NCBI RefSeq assembly: GCF_003416765.1
Contig: NZ_QSNG01000001.1
Coordinates: forward strand, 1,948,742-2,012,741
Length of the DNA stretch: 64,000 nt
Source of the DNA: Paratractidigestivibacter faecalis
GTDB lineage: Bacteria; Actinomycetota; Coriobacteriia; Coriobacteriales; Atopobiaceae
Direction of reading: 5' to 3'
Part shown: piece after piece, positions 18,520 to 27,003 of the stretch
How the letters are laid out: each line of letters starts with the position of its first letter
Position numbering within the stretch: the first letter of the stretch is position 1
Program-made: the position numbers and the translations under genes
Notes under the pieces: model-generated
Told to the model about the DNA's origin: nothing
Databases searched by the model: none
The model's input: only the letters and a program-made list of their open reading frames with translations

Positions 18520-18640
18520 GTGTTTCTCCCATCCCGCTCGCGGTGGTGCCGCGCGTGTCTTGCCGTGTCCTCGTGTCTGCTGCGTTTGCGGTGCGTTGTG
18601 GTGCGTCTGAAAACCTGGTGCCGGAAGTGCGGTGTCCTCA

Positions 18641-21622
18641 TCACTTGCCCGAGCCGTTTGACTGCGTGTTGAGCGCGGACGAGAGGACCTTGCCGGCAAC
18701 TGCCGCCGCGTATCCCTCGACGTCCGAGCCATCGTTGCCCTCGATGACCACCGAGATGGCCAGGGTGGGCGTGTCAAACGGGGCAAAGCCCATGAAGAAC
18801 GAGTTGATCTTGCCGCTCTCGATCTGAGCGGTGCCGGTCTTGCCCGCCACCTTCACGCCGCGAATCTGCGCGCGGGTGCCGGTGCCGTGGTCCACGACGT
18901 CGGCCATGGCGTCCTTGACCTTGGAGGCGGTGTCGGCGCTTATGGCCTGCCCCAGGGACTTTGCCTGGGTGGTGGAGGTGACGGTGCCCTCGGGGGAGAG
19001 CACGTGCTCAACCACGTAGGGGTTCATGACCACGCCGCCGTTGGCGATGGCGGCCGCGGTCACGGCGTTCTGCATGACGGTGAGCTGCGGGCCCGCGGGG
19101 CTGGCGTGCTGTCCGACGGGCTGGCCGCAGGCGGACCACGCGGTCTCCCAATCCGTCATCTCGGACGGGTCGGGCATGACGGAGGCCTTGCAGCTGAAGT
19201 CCTGGCCCAGCGTCTGGCCAAAGCCAAAGGCGTTGCAGTACTTGACCAGGTTCTTGGCACCCACCTCGACGCCCAGCTGGCCAAAGGCCGTGTTGGACGA
19301 GAGGGCGAAGGCCTCCTGCAGCGTGGGGCTGCCGTAGTCGTACTTGCCGTAGTTGTTGATGTCCGCGCCGCCGATTTCGACGGTGGGGCCCGCGTAGACG
19401 ATATCGTCCAGCTTGGCCGTCGCAGTGTCCAGTGCGGCGGAGAGCGTAATGGCCTTCATGGAGGAGCCCGGGGCGTAGAGGGCCTGCGTGGTGCGGTCCA
19501 GAAGCTGGCTGCCGCCGGAGCTCACGATGTCGTCGAGCTGGTCGTACTTGTACGTGGGGCTGGAGGCCTTGGCCAGGACGGCGCCCGTCTTGGGGTCAAG
19601 CACCACGATGGCGCCGGTGTAGCCGTCAAGTGCGTTCTCGGCCGCCTGCTGGATCTGCGAGTTGATGGTCAGCTGGACCGTGGAGCCCGCCTGCTGGAGG
19701 CCGGCCAGGGAGTATAGGGCGTTCTTCCAACTGGAGTAGTCGGCGTGGCCGGTCAGGGTCTCGTTCATGGTGGACTCTATGCCCGTGGTGCCGTACCTGG
19801 TGGAGATGTAGCCCACCGTGTGCGCCGCGAGGGAGCCCTGCGGATAGCTGCGCAGGTAGGTGCCGTCCTCCTGCTGGACGCTCTCGGCCAGGGTGACGCC
19901 GTCGGAGGTGATGATGGCGCCGCGCTGCACGTAGGCGCTCTTGGCGATGGTGTGGTTGTTGGACGGCATGCTCTGGATGGCCTCCGCGTCAACCTGCATG
20001 ACGTACGTCAGGTTGCCGATGAGCGCGGCAAACAGAAGCGAGAAGACCGTGATGAGCGTGGTCAGGCGCTTGCCCAAGGCCACGCGGCCCAGGACGCCGG
20101 ACTCGGCGGACTGCACGTTGAAGTGGCCGCGGGCGTGCTTGCCGTGGACCACCGCGTCGGCGTGGGCGCCCATGCGGGACTCGGCCCCGGCGGCGGCAAT
20201 GCGGCCGGCGGCAACGGAGAGCGGGTCGCGCGAGGAGTCCTGGGCGCCAGCGGTCTCTATGAGGGCCTCGCGGCCGGTGGCCTCGTCCCCGGCGCGAAGC
20301 AGCAGCGCCACGATGATGAAGCTGGCCAGAAGGGACGTTCCGCCCTGGCTCATGAAGGGCAGGGTGACGCCCGTGAGCGGCAGGAACTTGGTCACGCCGC
20401 CCACGATGAGAAACGCCTGGAAGCCCAGGGCGCTCGTGAGGCCCACGGCTGCGAAGGCGGAGGAGTCGGACTTGGCGCGGGCTGCGGTGGCAAAGCCGCG
20501 CACGCACAGGAGCAGGAACAGCACCAGCACGGCGGAGGAGCCCAGAAGGCCCATCTCCTCGCCGACGGCAGAGAAGATGAAGTCGGACTCAACCACGGGG
20601 ATGTAGGTGGGCAGGCCCTTGCCGATGCCCGTGCCCACCAGGCCGCCGTCGGCCAGGGAGTAGAGCGACTGGACGATCTGGTAGCCGCCTCCCTGGGCGT
20701 CTGACCACGGGTCAAGCCAGATGTTGATGCGCGTCTGGACGTGGCCGAAGAAGCGGTAGCAGAAGGCGCCGCCCACGGCCAGCAGCAGGAAGCTCACCAC
20801 GACGTAGCTCACGCGACCCGTGGACACAAACAGCATGATGACGAAGAAGACGAAGAACAGCAGGGCGCTGCCCAGGTCCCTCTCAAAGACGACGAGCAGC
20901 AGGCTGATGCCCCACATGATGAGCAGCGGCAGCAGCATGCGGATGCGCGGCACCTTGAAGGGGCCCACCTGGCGCATGGAGACAGAGAGCGCCTCCCTGT
21001 TGGCCGCCAGGTAGAAGGCCAGGAAGAGGACGATGAGGATCTTGGCGAACTCTCCCGGCTGGAAGCTGAAGCTGCCGATGCCAACCCACAGTTTGGAGCC
21101 GTACTTCTCGGTGCCCACGAGCATGGGGAGCAGCAGAAGCGCCACGCCCACGATGCCCAGCGTGTACTTGTACTCGGCGAGCTTGTCGAGGTTGCGCACC
21201 ACAAACAGCACGCCCACCATGGCCGCCACGGAGAGGAAGAGCCAGATGACCTGGTTGACCGCATAGGCCTCGTTCAGGCGCGTGAGCATGGTGATGCCCA
21301 CGCCCGAGAGGACGAAAACTATGGGCAGGATGGCGGGGTCGGCCCCGGGAGCCAGCCACCTGATGGAGATGTGCGCGGCAAGAAACGCCAGGCAGAGCGC
21401 TATGGGCACGCCCAGGGTGGAGAGGCTGACCTCAAGCCCCGCGTTCATGACGTACAGGGCGTAGAGGAGAAGGACCGGAACGGCTCCCAGCACCAGCAGA
21501 AAGAGCTCGGTGTTGCGGCGGTTGCTGCCGCGCTTCTCGTCCTGGGGCGCAATGGCGGCGCTGGCAGCGGTGAGGGCCGCCTCGGCCTCGGCGCGGCTCA
21601 GAACCCTGTGTCTTCTCTTCAT
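18641..21622 (-). CDS. Fused SEDS glycosyltransferase (RodA/FtsW) - class B penicillin-binding protein
   Basis: Predicted 993 residues in one uninterrupted frame. Residues about 40-450 form a RodA/FtsW-type SEDS polymerase with about ten membrane helices ([48 protein letters not shown]). After a ~60-residue linker another transmembrane helix begins near 515, followed by a class B PBP transpeptidase: nucleophile Ser720 in PGSSMK, SSN at 775-777 and KTGTAQ with Lys928. In most Actinobacteria the two are separate neighbouring genes (rodA and pbpA); here polymerase and crosslinker are one polypeptide. Start by GGAGAG three bases after the phosphatase stop. The whole fusion frame has no internal break. 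Confidence 0.95.
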   Translation of the reverse strand: MKRRHRVLSRAEAEAALTAASAAIAPQDEKRGSNRRNTELFLLVLGAVPVLLLYALYVMNAGLEVSLSTLGVPIALCLAFLAAHISIRWLAPGADPAILPIVFVLSGVGITMLTRLNEAYAVNQVIWLFLSVAAMVGVLFVVRNLDKLAEYKYTLGIVGVALLLLPMLVGTEKYGSKLWVGIGSFSFQPGEFAKILIVLFLAFYLAANREALSVSMRQVGPFKVPRIRMLLPLLIMWGISLLLVVFERDLGSALLFFVFFVIMLFVSTGRVSYVVVSFLLLAVGGAFCYRFFGHVQTRINIWLDPWSDAQGGGYQIVQSLYSLADGGLVGTGIGKGLPTYIPVVESDFIFSAVGEEMGLLGSSAVLVLFLLLCVRGFATAARAKSDSSAFAAVGLTSALGFQAFLIVGGVTKFLPLTGVTLPFMSQGGTSLLASFIIVALLLRAGDEATGREALIETAGAQDSSRDPLSVAAGRIAAAGAESRMGAHADAVVHGKHARGHFNVQSAESGVLGRVALGKRLTTLITVFSLLFAALIGNLTYVMQVDAEAIQSMPSNNHTIAKSAYVQRGAIITSDGVTLAESVQQEDGTYLRSYPQGSLAAHTVGYISTRYGTTGIESTMNETLTGHADYSSWKNALYSLAGLQQAGSTVQLTINSQIQQAAENALDGYTGAIVVLDPKTGAVLAKASSPTYKYDQLDDIVSSGGSQLLDRTTQALYAPGSSMKAITLSAALDTATAKLDDIVYAGPTVEIGGADINNYGKYDYGSPTLQEAFALSSNTAFGQLGVEVGAKNLVKYCNAFGFGQTLGQDFSCKASVMPDPSEMTDWETAWSACGQPVGQHASPAGPQLTVMQNAVTAAAIANGGVVMNPYVVEHVLSPEGTVTSTTQAKSLGQAISADTASKVKDAMADVVDHGTGTRAQIRGVKVAGKTGTAQIESGKINSFFMGFAPFDTPTLAISVVIEGNDGSDVEGYAAAVAGKVLSSALNTQSNGSGK

Positions 21623-21625
21623 GGT

Positions 21626-22906
21626 CTACTCTCCTCCCTTCTGGGTCTCTGCGGGGGCGCCCTCTGCAGGCGCGGCCTCGGCGTCGGCGGGGACGGGGTT
21701 GCCGTCCGAGCCCGCCTGGGCCTCCTCGGCCGTCTGCGCGGCTTTGCTCTTGTCGGCGTCAATCTGGTCGCGGTACTGCGAGATGGTCTCCATGGCCTGG
21801 TCCTCGTTGCGGACGCGGATGCCGCGGGCGAGCTGGTCCTGGACGGAGGAGGGCAGGTCCGAGACCTCGACGGAGCTTGTCCCCACGAGGGCGGAGAGGC
21901 TTATGCCCAGAAAGTCCCCGTTCATTCCCTGGTAGATGCCCACGGTGTCCCCGTCGGGCGCAAGGTACCACTCGGAGCGGATGAAGAACACGGCGGCAAC
22001 GGCCACCACGGCCACCAGGGCCGCGAGCACGCCGCCGATGATGGCCGCGCGCTTGCGCAGGTTGGCATGGTTTGCGGCGGCGACGCCGTCGTTTAGCACG
22101 TCCACCACGATGACGGTCACGTTGTCGGAGCCGCCCGCGGTGAGGGCGGAGGCAACGAGGTTGTCGGCCGCCTGCTGGGCGGACGCGGCGGAGACGGCCA
22201 CGGACTCAATGTCCGCGTCGGAGATCATGGACGAGAGGCCGTCGGAGCACACGATGATGCGGTCACCGTTTGCCACCTCGAGCGAGAAGTGGTCCGCGTA
22301 CATCTCTGGGTCTGAGCCCAGGGCGCGGGTGATGATGGAGCGCGAGGGGTGCACGCGCGCCTCGTCGGCCGTGATCTGGCCGGAGTCCACAAGCTCCTCG
22401 ACGTAGGAGTGGTCGTGCGTCACACGCACCAGGGTGCCGCGGCGCAGCAGGTAGACGCGGGAGTCTCCCACGTGGCCCACGGCCATCTTGTTGCCCTCGA
22501 CGAGCACGGCGGAGGCGGTGCAGCCCATGCCGGGCTTGCCGATGCCGTTCTCCGCGCCGTTGATGACGGCGAGGTTGGCGGCCTCGATGGCGGCGCCCAG
22601 CAGGGTGTCGTCCGCGGTGCCGGGGGCGTTTCTGCCAATGGTGTCTACGGCGATGGAGCTTGCGACCTCGCCGGCGGCGTGGCCGCCCATGCCGTCGCAG
22701 ACCGCAAAGAGCGGCGCGCGGAGAAGGAAGGAGTCCTCGTTGTGGCCGCGGACCAGGCCCACGTCGCTGCGGGAGCCCCAGGACAGGTACTGGTTGGATC
22801 CCTGGACGGCGTCCGCGCCGGCCCTTCCCTCGACGGGCATCTCGGCCCTGCCGGGGGCGTTGCCAGGCTCCTGGACGGGGGCCGACATGGTCTCGTCGGC
22901 CGTCAT
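21626..22906 (-). CDS. pstP: PP2C-family Ser/Thr phosphatase with transmembrane helix
   Basis: Predicted 426 residues. Residues about 40-290 form a PP2C domain with GLVRGHNEDS, FAVCDGMGGHAAGE, the VGDSRVY motif and GGSDNVTVIVV, giving the metal-binding aspartates. A membrane helix (about 310-335) leads to a ~90-residue outer part with an Ala/Glu/Pro-rich end. It would dephosphorylate proteins phosphorylated by the two kinases of the operon. Its ATG overlaps the stop of the preceding FHA gene (ATGA). The stop codon is three bases before the SEDS-PBP start. Family length is usual for PstP-type enzymes. Confidence 0.93.
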   Translation of the reverse strand: MTADETMSAPVQEPGNAPGRAEMPVEGRAGADAVQGSNQYLSWGSRSDVGLVRGHNEDSFLLRAPLFAVCDGMGGHAAGEVASSIAVDTIGRNAPGTADDTLLGAAIEAANLAVINGAENGIGKPGMGCTASAVLVEGNKMAVGHVGDSRVYLLRRGTLVRVTHDHSYVEELVDSGQITADEARVHPSRSIITRALGSDPEMYADHFSLEVANGDRIIVCSDGLSSMISDADIESVAVSAASAQQAADNLVASALTAGGSDNVTVIVVDVLNDGVAAANHANLRKRAAIIGGVLAALVAVVAVAAVFFIRSEWYLAPDGDTVGIYQGMNGDFLGISLSALVGTSSVEVSDLPSSVQDQLARGIRVRNEDQAMETISQYRDQIDADKSKAAQTAEEAQAGSDGNPVPADAEAAPAEGAPAETQKGGE

Positions 22907-23316
22907 CCGCGGCTCACCCTCATGATGGTGTCGCCCACCTGCACCTCGTCGTTCTCGCGCAGGGTGACGGGCTGGGCGATGGGGTGGCCGTTGACCATGG
23001 TCCCGTTGGTGGAGCCGAGGTCCTCGACGACCAGGGCCGGGCCCTGGATGGTGAAGCGTGCGTGCGTTGACGAGACGTACGGCTCGTCAACGACGATGTC
23101 GGAGTTGGGAGAGCGTCCCACCACGACGGGGCCGAGGATGTCCACGTGCAGGCCGCGCAGCTGCCTGGTGCCCTTCTCGACGTCAATGGCCCAGATGGCG
23201 GAGTCCCTGCGCTGGCCGCGCACCAGGCCCACGCCGGTGCGCATGACGGCAAACAGGAAGATGTAGAGGACGACGACGAGAAGGACGCGTCCTACAAAGA
23301 GGACGAGGTCGATCAT
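22903..23316 (-). CDS. fhaB: FHA-domain protein with N-terminal membrane anchor (FhaB-like)
   Basis: Predicted 137 residues. An N-terminal transmembrane helix (about 3-25) is followed by an FHA domain (about 60-135) with VVGRSPNSDIVV, STHARF and LGSTNGTMVNG, the residues that bind phosphothreonine. It probably docks phosphorylated kinase or cell-wall enzymes at the membrane, like FhaB/FipA of mycobacteria. AGGGAGA precedes ATG 23316, which overlaps the stop of the preceding gene by four bases; the stop overlaps the phosphatase start by four bases. The tight overlaps indicate coupled translation. Confidence 0.92.
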   Translation of the reverse strand: MIDLVLFVGRVLLVVVLYIFLFAVMRTGVGLVRGQRRDSAIWAIDVEKGTRQLRGLHVDILGPVVVGRSPNSDIVVDEPYVSSTHARFTIQGPALVVEDLGSTNGTMVNGHPIAQPVTLRENDEVQVGDTIMRVSRG

Positions 23317-24473
23317 CGGTTCTCCCTGAACTCGAGGTTGACGAGGCCGACGGTGATGAGGTCGCCGTCGCGCAGGACGCACTCCTTGACGTCGACGTCG
23401 TTGACCAGGGTGCCGTTGGTGGAGTTGAGGTCGGCGATGCGCCAGTCGCGCCCGTCGAAGCGCAGCTCCGCGTGGCGGCGCGAGACGTTGGGGTCGCGCA
23501 GGACGATCTGCGCCTGGCTGCGCTCGCGGCCGATGACGGCGGTGGGGGCGCTGCCGGTGAAGGTGCGGCCGGTCTGGCGGTCGATGAGCAGGCAGGACGC
23601 CACCTGCTGCTGGGCGGGGCGGGGCTGCGGCATGGGCGCGGCGAGCGGGTCTGCCGCGGGCTGCGGGGCGGCCTGGGCGGCGGCCATGCTGGCGGCGCCG
23701 ATGGCGGCACCCACGCCGACGCCGCGGTTGGGGTCGACGAGGGGGACGTTCCTGCGCTGGGTCACGGGCACGGGGACGGCCACGGGCTGGGCCGCGGGGC
23801 TCACCAGGGGAGCGGCCACGCCGGCGACGGGCATGGGCGTGGACTCGCTGGCGGACGCCACGGGCACGGGCTCGGGCATGGGCGTGTCAAAGTCGAAGGG
23901 CATGACGTCCAGGCCGGCGTCGGTGCCAGAGAGGGGCGCCGAGGGGGCCGGAGCGGCGGAGGCAAGCGGCGTGGGGTCGATGCTGCCGGGGCGATAGGCG
24001 CCCTTGGGCTGGCCCGCGCGGGGCTGGACCATGGCGGCCGCGCCGCCGACGCTGGAGTTGCCGCCCAGGAAGACGCGCTCCTCCTCGCGCAGGCGCACGA
24101 GGGTGCGGGAGTCCACGTTCTCGGCGAAGACGGCGAACTTGCCGGACTTGAGGGACGGGTCGACCATGAAGCGCACCAGCGGCTCTCCCACGAAGGCGTA
24201 GCCCTTCTTCTGGGCCTGGGCCGTCACGAAGGCGCTGGTCTCGTAGGTGATCTGCTCGTAGAGCGGGCGCATGAGGGAATCGTCGGACGGGGAGACCAGC
24301 ACGGTGTAGAGGGCCGGCGCGGTGTCCACGCCGTCGATCTCGTAGGTCTCGTTCTCCATCTCGCGAGCGGCCCGCTTGGCCAGCTTCTTAAACGAGAAGG
24401 GCTCGGTGTAGCCCTGGGGGGCCGCACCAAAGACGGAGCTGATGCGCCCCTCGAAGTCATTCAGAAAGCTCAT
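23313..24473 (-). CDS. fhaA: FhaA-like protein, DUF3662 plus FHA domain
   Basis: Predicted 386 residues, soluble. Residues about 1-120 (MSFLNDFEGRISSVFG and the following EMENETY segment) form the DUF3662 domain typical of FhaA. A long Ala/Pro/Val-rich disordered linker follows, and residues about 300-385 form an FHA domain with VIGRERSQAQIVL, SRRHAEL and NSTNGTLVND. FhaA proteins link PASTA-kinase signalling to peptidoglycan precursor flipping in mycobacteria. ATG 24473 overlaps the stop of the kinase gene upstream (ATGA). The much longer open frame upstream is a shadow of that kinase gene. Confidence 0.93.
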   Translation of the reverse strand: MSFLNDFEGRISSVFGAAPQGYTEPFSFKKLAKRAAREMENETYEIDGVDTAPALYTVLVSPSDDSLMRPLYEQITYETSAFVTAQAQKKGYAFVGEPLVRFMVDPSLKSGKFAVFAENVDSRTLVRLREEERVFLGGNSSVGGAAAMVQPRAGQPKGAYRPGSIDPTPLASAAPAPSAPLSGTDAGLDVMPFDFDTPMPEPVPVASASESTPMPVAGVAAPLVSPAAQPVAVPVPVTQRRNVPLVDPNRGVGVGAAIGAASMAAAQAAPQPAADPLAAPMPQPRPAQQQVASCLLIDRQTGRTFTGSAPTAVIGRERSQAQIVLRDPNVSRRHAELRFDGRDWRIADLNSTNGTLVNDVDVKECVLRDGDLITVGLVNLEFRENR

Positions 24474-26233
24474 AGTGAGTCCTCGCCTTCCTGGCCCCCG
24501 AACAGCGGGCCTCTCAGGACAGTCGCAATGCACAGAAACGCATACAAGAGTAACGCAAGCCCCACGTGGACCCAGTTGGGCGGGGCCCATATACCGCCAT
24601 TCTCCACTCCGGCAGCCAGGCACTCGGCGGCCAGGAGGACCGCCAGGCCAACGCCCTGGCCAATGATTCCCGAGGTCACGGAGCCCCTCATTGCGATGGC
24701 GGAAGAGGCCGCGGCGGCAAGGGCCGCCCCGGCGAGAAGCGCCCAGGAGCCCGGGGACTCGGCCAGCGCCAGGAGCTCCGGGACGGCCTGCTGGGCATAG
24801 AAGCCCGTGGCGGCCAGCGTGGGAAACGCCAGCCCGAGCGCGCAGCTCACGGCTCCGGTAACCGCGGCGGGCGCCGGGTCCAGGGCAAAGCCGGCCATGG
24901 TGGCGCCGGCCCCGGGGAAGGGCAGACAGCAGGGGAGAAGCGTCGCCGCGCCCGCGAGCTTCTCGCCGTGCCCGGCGTAGAGCCACCAGGCGGCCGCGAC
25001 GGCGCCGAGGAGCAGCGCCAGCGGGAACGACGCGCTGGTGGCGTGGGACGTTGCCGCCGCAAAGACCGCCGCGGAGAGGGTCAGCGCGCTGCCGACGGGC
25101 GGCCAGGCAAGGGCCGCAGCCGTGGCCACGAGGGTTCCCAACAGGACGAAGTCGGACGTGGCTCCCGGAAAGCACGGCAGCGCCAGGCGGATGGCCAGCA
25201 GCGTGGCCGCCGCGCTGGTCACGCGCTCGAGCGCCGGGTAGAGCCAGGGGTAGCGCGTCCTCCAGGGGAGGTGGCGCTCGCGCCAGGTGGTCTGCTCGGC
25301 CTCGTCGTCCTTCTCGCTTTGGTTGACCAGGTGCTCCAGGGACTCCTGCCCGGCTGCCGGGTCACCCAGGTCGGGGAGAAGCGCGTCCACGAGGTCGTCC
25401 ACGCAGGCGGTGCGCTCCGAGGCCTGGGGCGCCAGGGCCCGCATGAGGGCGTCCTGGGTGGTGAGGTCTGCCGTGGGGTCGAGCTTGACGAGCGGGTCCT
25501 TGGGGCCGTGGAAGATCTTGGTGAGCGAGTCCGCGGCGCGGACGGCCGCAAAGGGGTCCGTGCCGCAGAGCGCCTGCCAGGTCACCACGGCCAGCGAGAA
25601 GACGTCGGCGCGCTCGTCCACTAGCATGCCCTGAATCTGCTCGGGAGGCATGTAGCCCACGGTGCCGCCGCGCGCGTCTCCGTAGCCGGCGGCCGAGGCC
25701 AGGGTGGCCATGCCAAAGTCGGCGAGCTTAACCGTGCCGCGCCGGTCGACCATTATGTTGGTGGGCTTGATGTCCAGGTGGAGGACGCCGTTCTCATGGG
25801 CAAACGCGAGGGCTCGGCCGACAGATGCCACCATGTGGGCGCACTCGTCGTGGCTGAGGGTTCCGCCCTCCACGCGCGAGAGGAGCTCGGCCAGGTTGAG
25901 GCCGTCCACGTACTCCATGATGAGGTAGGCGTAGGCCCCCTCCATCTCAAAGTCCAGGACGCTCACTATGTTGGGGTGGGCCAGAAGGCAGGCGGTGCGG
26001 GCCTCGCCCAGGGCCTCCTCGGCCGTGGACGCGCTGATGCCGTCGTCCATGTCCAGGACGGGGATGCGCTTGATGGCCACGCGACGCTGCAGGCGGGTGT
26101 CCCAGCAGGTGCACACCGTCCCGAAGCCGCCCGTGCCCCTGCGGGCCAGCACGCGGTAGCGGTTGAGGAGCACCTCCTCGGAGGGCTTCTCGGCGGCGCC
26201 CAAGGACACCGGCTCTGGCTGTTGGTCTCTCAC
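24470..26233 (-). CDS. Multi-spanning membrane Ser/Thr protein kinase
   Basis: Predicted 587 residues from GTG 26233, with AAGGAGG five bases upstream. The N-terminal kinase (about 25-285) has RGTGGFGTVCT, AIKRI, HLDIKPTNIMV and DFGMA. The catalytic-loop Arg of HRD is Leu, so it is a non-RD kinase. An acidic linker is followed by a hydrophobic C-terminal half (about 345-575) with roughly eight to ten membrane helices and no PASTA repeats. First gene of the operon, in the place where PknA usually lies. The membrane part resembles no domain I recognise. It may sense the membrane state. Confidence 0.88.
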   Translation of the reverse strand: MRDQQPEPVSLGAAEKPSEEVLLNRYRVLARRGTGGFGTVCTCWDTRLQRRVAIKRIPVLDMDDGISASTAEEALGEARTACLLAHPNIVSVLDFEMEGAYAYLIMEYVDGLNLAELLSRVEGGTLSHDECAHMVASVGRALAFAHENGVLHLDIKPTNIMVDRRGTVKLADFGMATLASAAGYGDARGGTVGYMPPEQIQGMLVDERADVFSLAVVTWQALCGTDPFAAVRAADSLTKIFHGPKDPLVKLDPTADLTTQDALMRALAPQASERTACVDDLVDALLPDLGDPAAGQESLEHLVNQSEKDDEAEQTTWRERHLPWRTRYPWLYPALERVTSAAATLLAIRLALPCFPGATSDFVLLGTLVATAAALAWPPVGSALTLSAAVFAAATSHATSASFPLALLLGAVAAAWWLYAGHGEKLAGAATLLPCCLPFPGAGATMAGFALDPAPAAVTGAVSCALGLAFPTLAATGFYAQQAVPELLALAESPGSWALLAGAALAAAASSAIAMRGSVTSGIIGQGVGLAVLLAAECLAAGVENGGIWAPPNWVHVGLALLLYAFLCIATVLRGPLFGGQEGEDSL

Positions 26234-26314
26234 GGCGCCTCCTTTGTTTGAGCTGCGTTGCGGCCGTGACGGTGGGGACATTCTACCCCAGGTTCCCCAT
26301 GTCAGAAAAAAGTC

Positions 26315-26344
26315 TTGCACCGCGTGGGAAGTTTGCGGTATGCT
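26315..26344 (+). promoter_or_regulatory. Promoter of tRNA-Leu
   Basis: TTGCAC at 26315-26320 and TATGCT at 26339-26344 with an 18-base spacer, 11 bases before the tRNA. This is one of the few near-consensus promoters in the window. Confidence 0.75.
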
Positions 26345-26354
26345 AGCAAAGCAC

Positions 26355-26441
26355 GCGGGCGTGGCGGAATTGGCAGACGCGTACGGTTCAGGTCCGTATG
26401 AGAGCAATCTCATGAAGGTTCAAGTCCTTTCGCCCGCACCA
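26355..26441 (+). tRNA. tRNA-Leu (anticodon CAG)
   Basis: 87-base class II tRNA. The acceptor stem pairs GCGGGCG with CGCCCGC, the anticodon loop is TTCAGGT with CAG, the variable arm is long (GAGAGCAATCTC region), the T loop is TTCAAGT, and the CCA end is encoded at 26439-26441. Confidence 0.97.
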
Positions 26442-26451
26442 TGAATTTGAG

Positions 26452-26482
26452 AGGCCCCCGTCTCCGGTCGGGGGCCTTTTTC
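26452..26482 (+). terminator. Terminator of tRNA-Leu
   Basis: AGGCCCCCG at 26452-26460 pairs with CGGGGGCCT at 26469-26477 and a T-run follows. Confidence 0.9.
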
Positions 26483-26522
26483 TGTGTGGTGGACAAGACC
26501 GACAAAGGCCGACGCCCAAGAC

Positions 26523-26579
26523 AAACTCCGTCGCCCGGGGACGTTTCGTTGGCCAAAACGTCCCCGGGCGACGGAGTTT
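26523..26579. repeat. 24-bp perfect inverted repeat
   Basis: Bases 26523-26546 are a perfect inverted repeat of 26556-26579 around a 9-base loop. Each arm ends in AAACT/AGTTT outside and GTTT/AAAC inside, so the hairpin has A- and T-rich ends in both directions. It is much longer than needed for a terminator and lies between tRNA-Leu and a small minus-strand gene. It may be a copy of a dispersed palindromic element. Confidence 0.8.
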
Positions 26580-26620
26580 TGCCTCTAAGCCCGGCTGGCC
26601 CGCGCCCCGCCCAACGAAAG

Positions 26621-26656
26621 GCGCCCGGCGAGAAGTGCGTTCTTCTCGCCGGGCGC
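26621..26656. terminator. 15-bp hairpin containing GGCGAGAAG on both arms
   Basis: GCGCCCGGCGAGAAG at 26621-26635 is a perfect inverted repeat of 26642-26656, loop TGCGTT. It lies 31 bases beyond the stop of the minus-strand small membrane protein and may terminate that gene. Confidence 0.6.
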
Positions 26657-26686
26657 TTCTGTGTGCTTGGGTGAGCCGCGTGGTGG

Positions 26687-26881
26687 CTACTTGTCCGAGT
26701 CCTCGTCGTCGAAGAGGGACCAGTCGTTGTCGGTCTTCTCGTGCTCGAAGTAGGTCTGCTTGGTCTTGCGCTCCATGACGACGGCGATGACCAGGCAGAG
26801 CAGGATGCCTCCGATGACCAGGAAGATGACCCCCGTCTTGTTGGTGAAGAGCCACGTGAAGAAGTCGGAGATAGCCTGCAT
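26687..26881 (-). CDS. Small single-pass membrane protein
   Basis: Predicted 64 residues. One transmembrane helix (about 17-37, VIFLVIGGILLCLVIAVVM) is followed by a basic turn and an acidic tail ending DDEDSDK. GGGAGG lies 7 bases before ATG 26881. It is divergent from serS, with a short shared promoter region. No family recognised; size and topology are those of small regulatory or complex-stabilising membrane proteins. Confidence 0.65.
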   Translation of the reverse strand: MQAISDFFTWLFTNKTGVIFLVIGGILLCLVIAVVMERKTKQTYFEHEKTDNDWSLFDDEDSDK

Positions 26882-27003
26882 GAACAGCCTCCCTGGGAGA
26901 TGGGTGTCTAACGTGCGCATCTAACAAGTATATACTGTATCCCAGCTGTGCCGCTCCGGCGCACGGCGCCAGAAGCAAGTACCCAGAGCTGAGGAGAGTC
27001 AAG

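Noticed and set aside
26937-27003. T-box leader for serS
   Set aside because: The space from the likely -10 box to the start codon is about 65 bases and has no T-box sequence.
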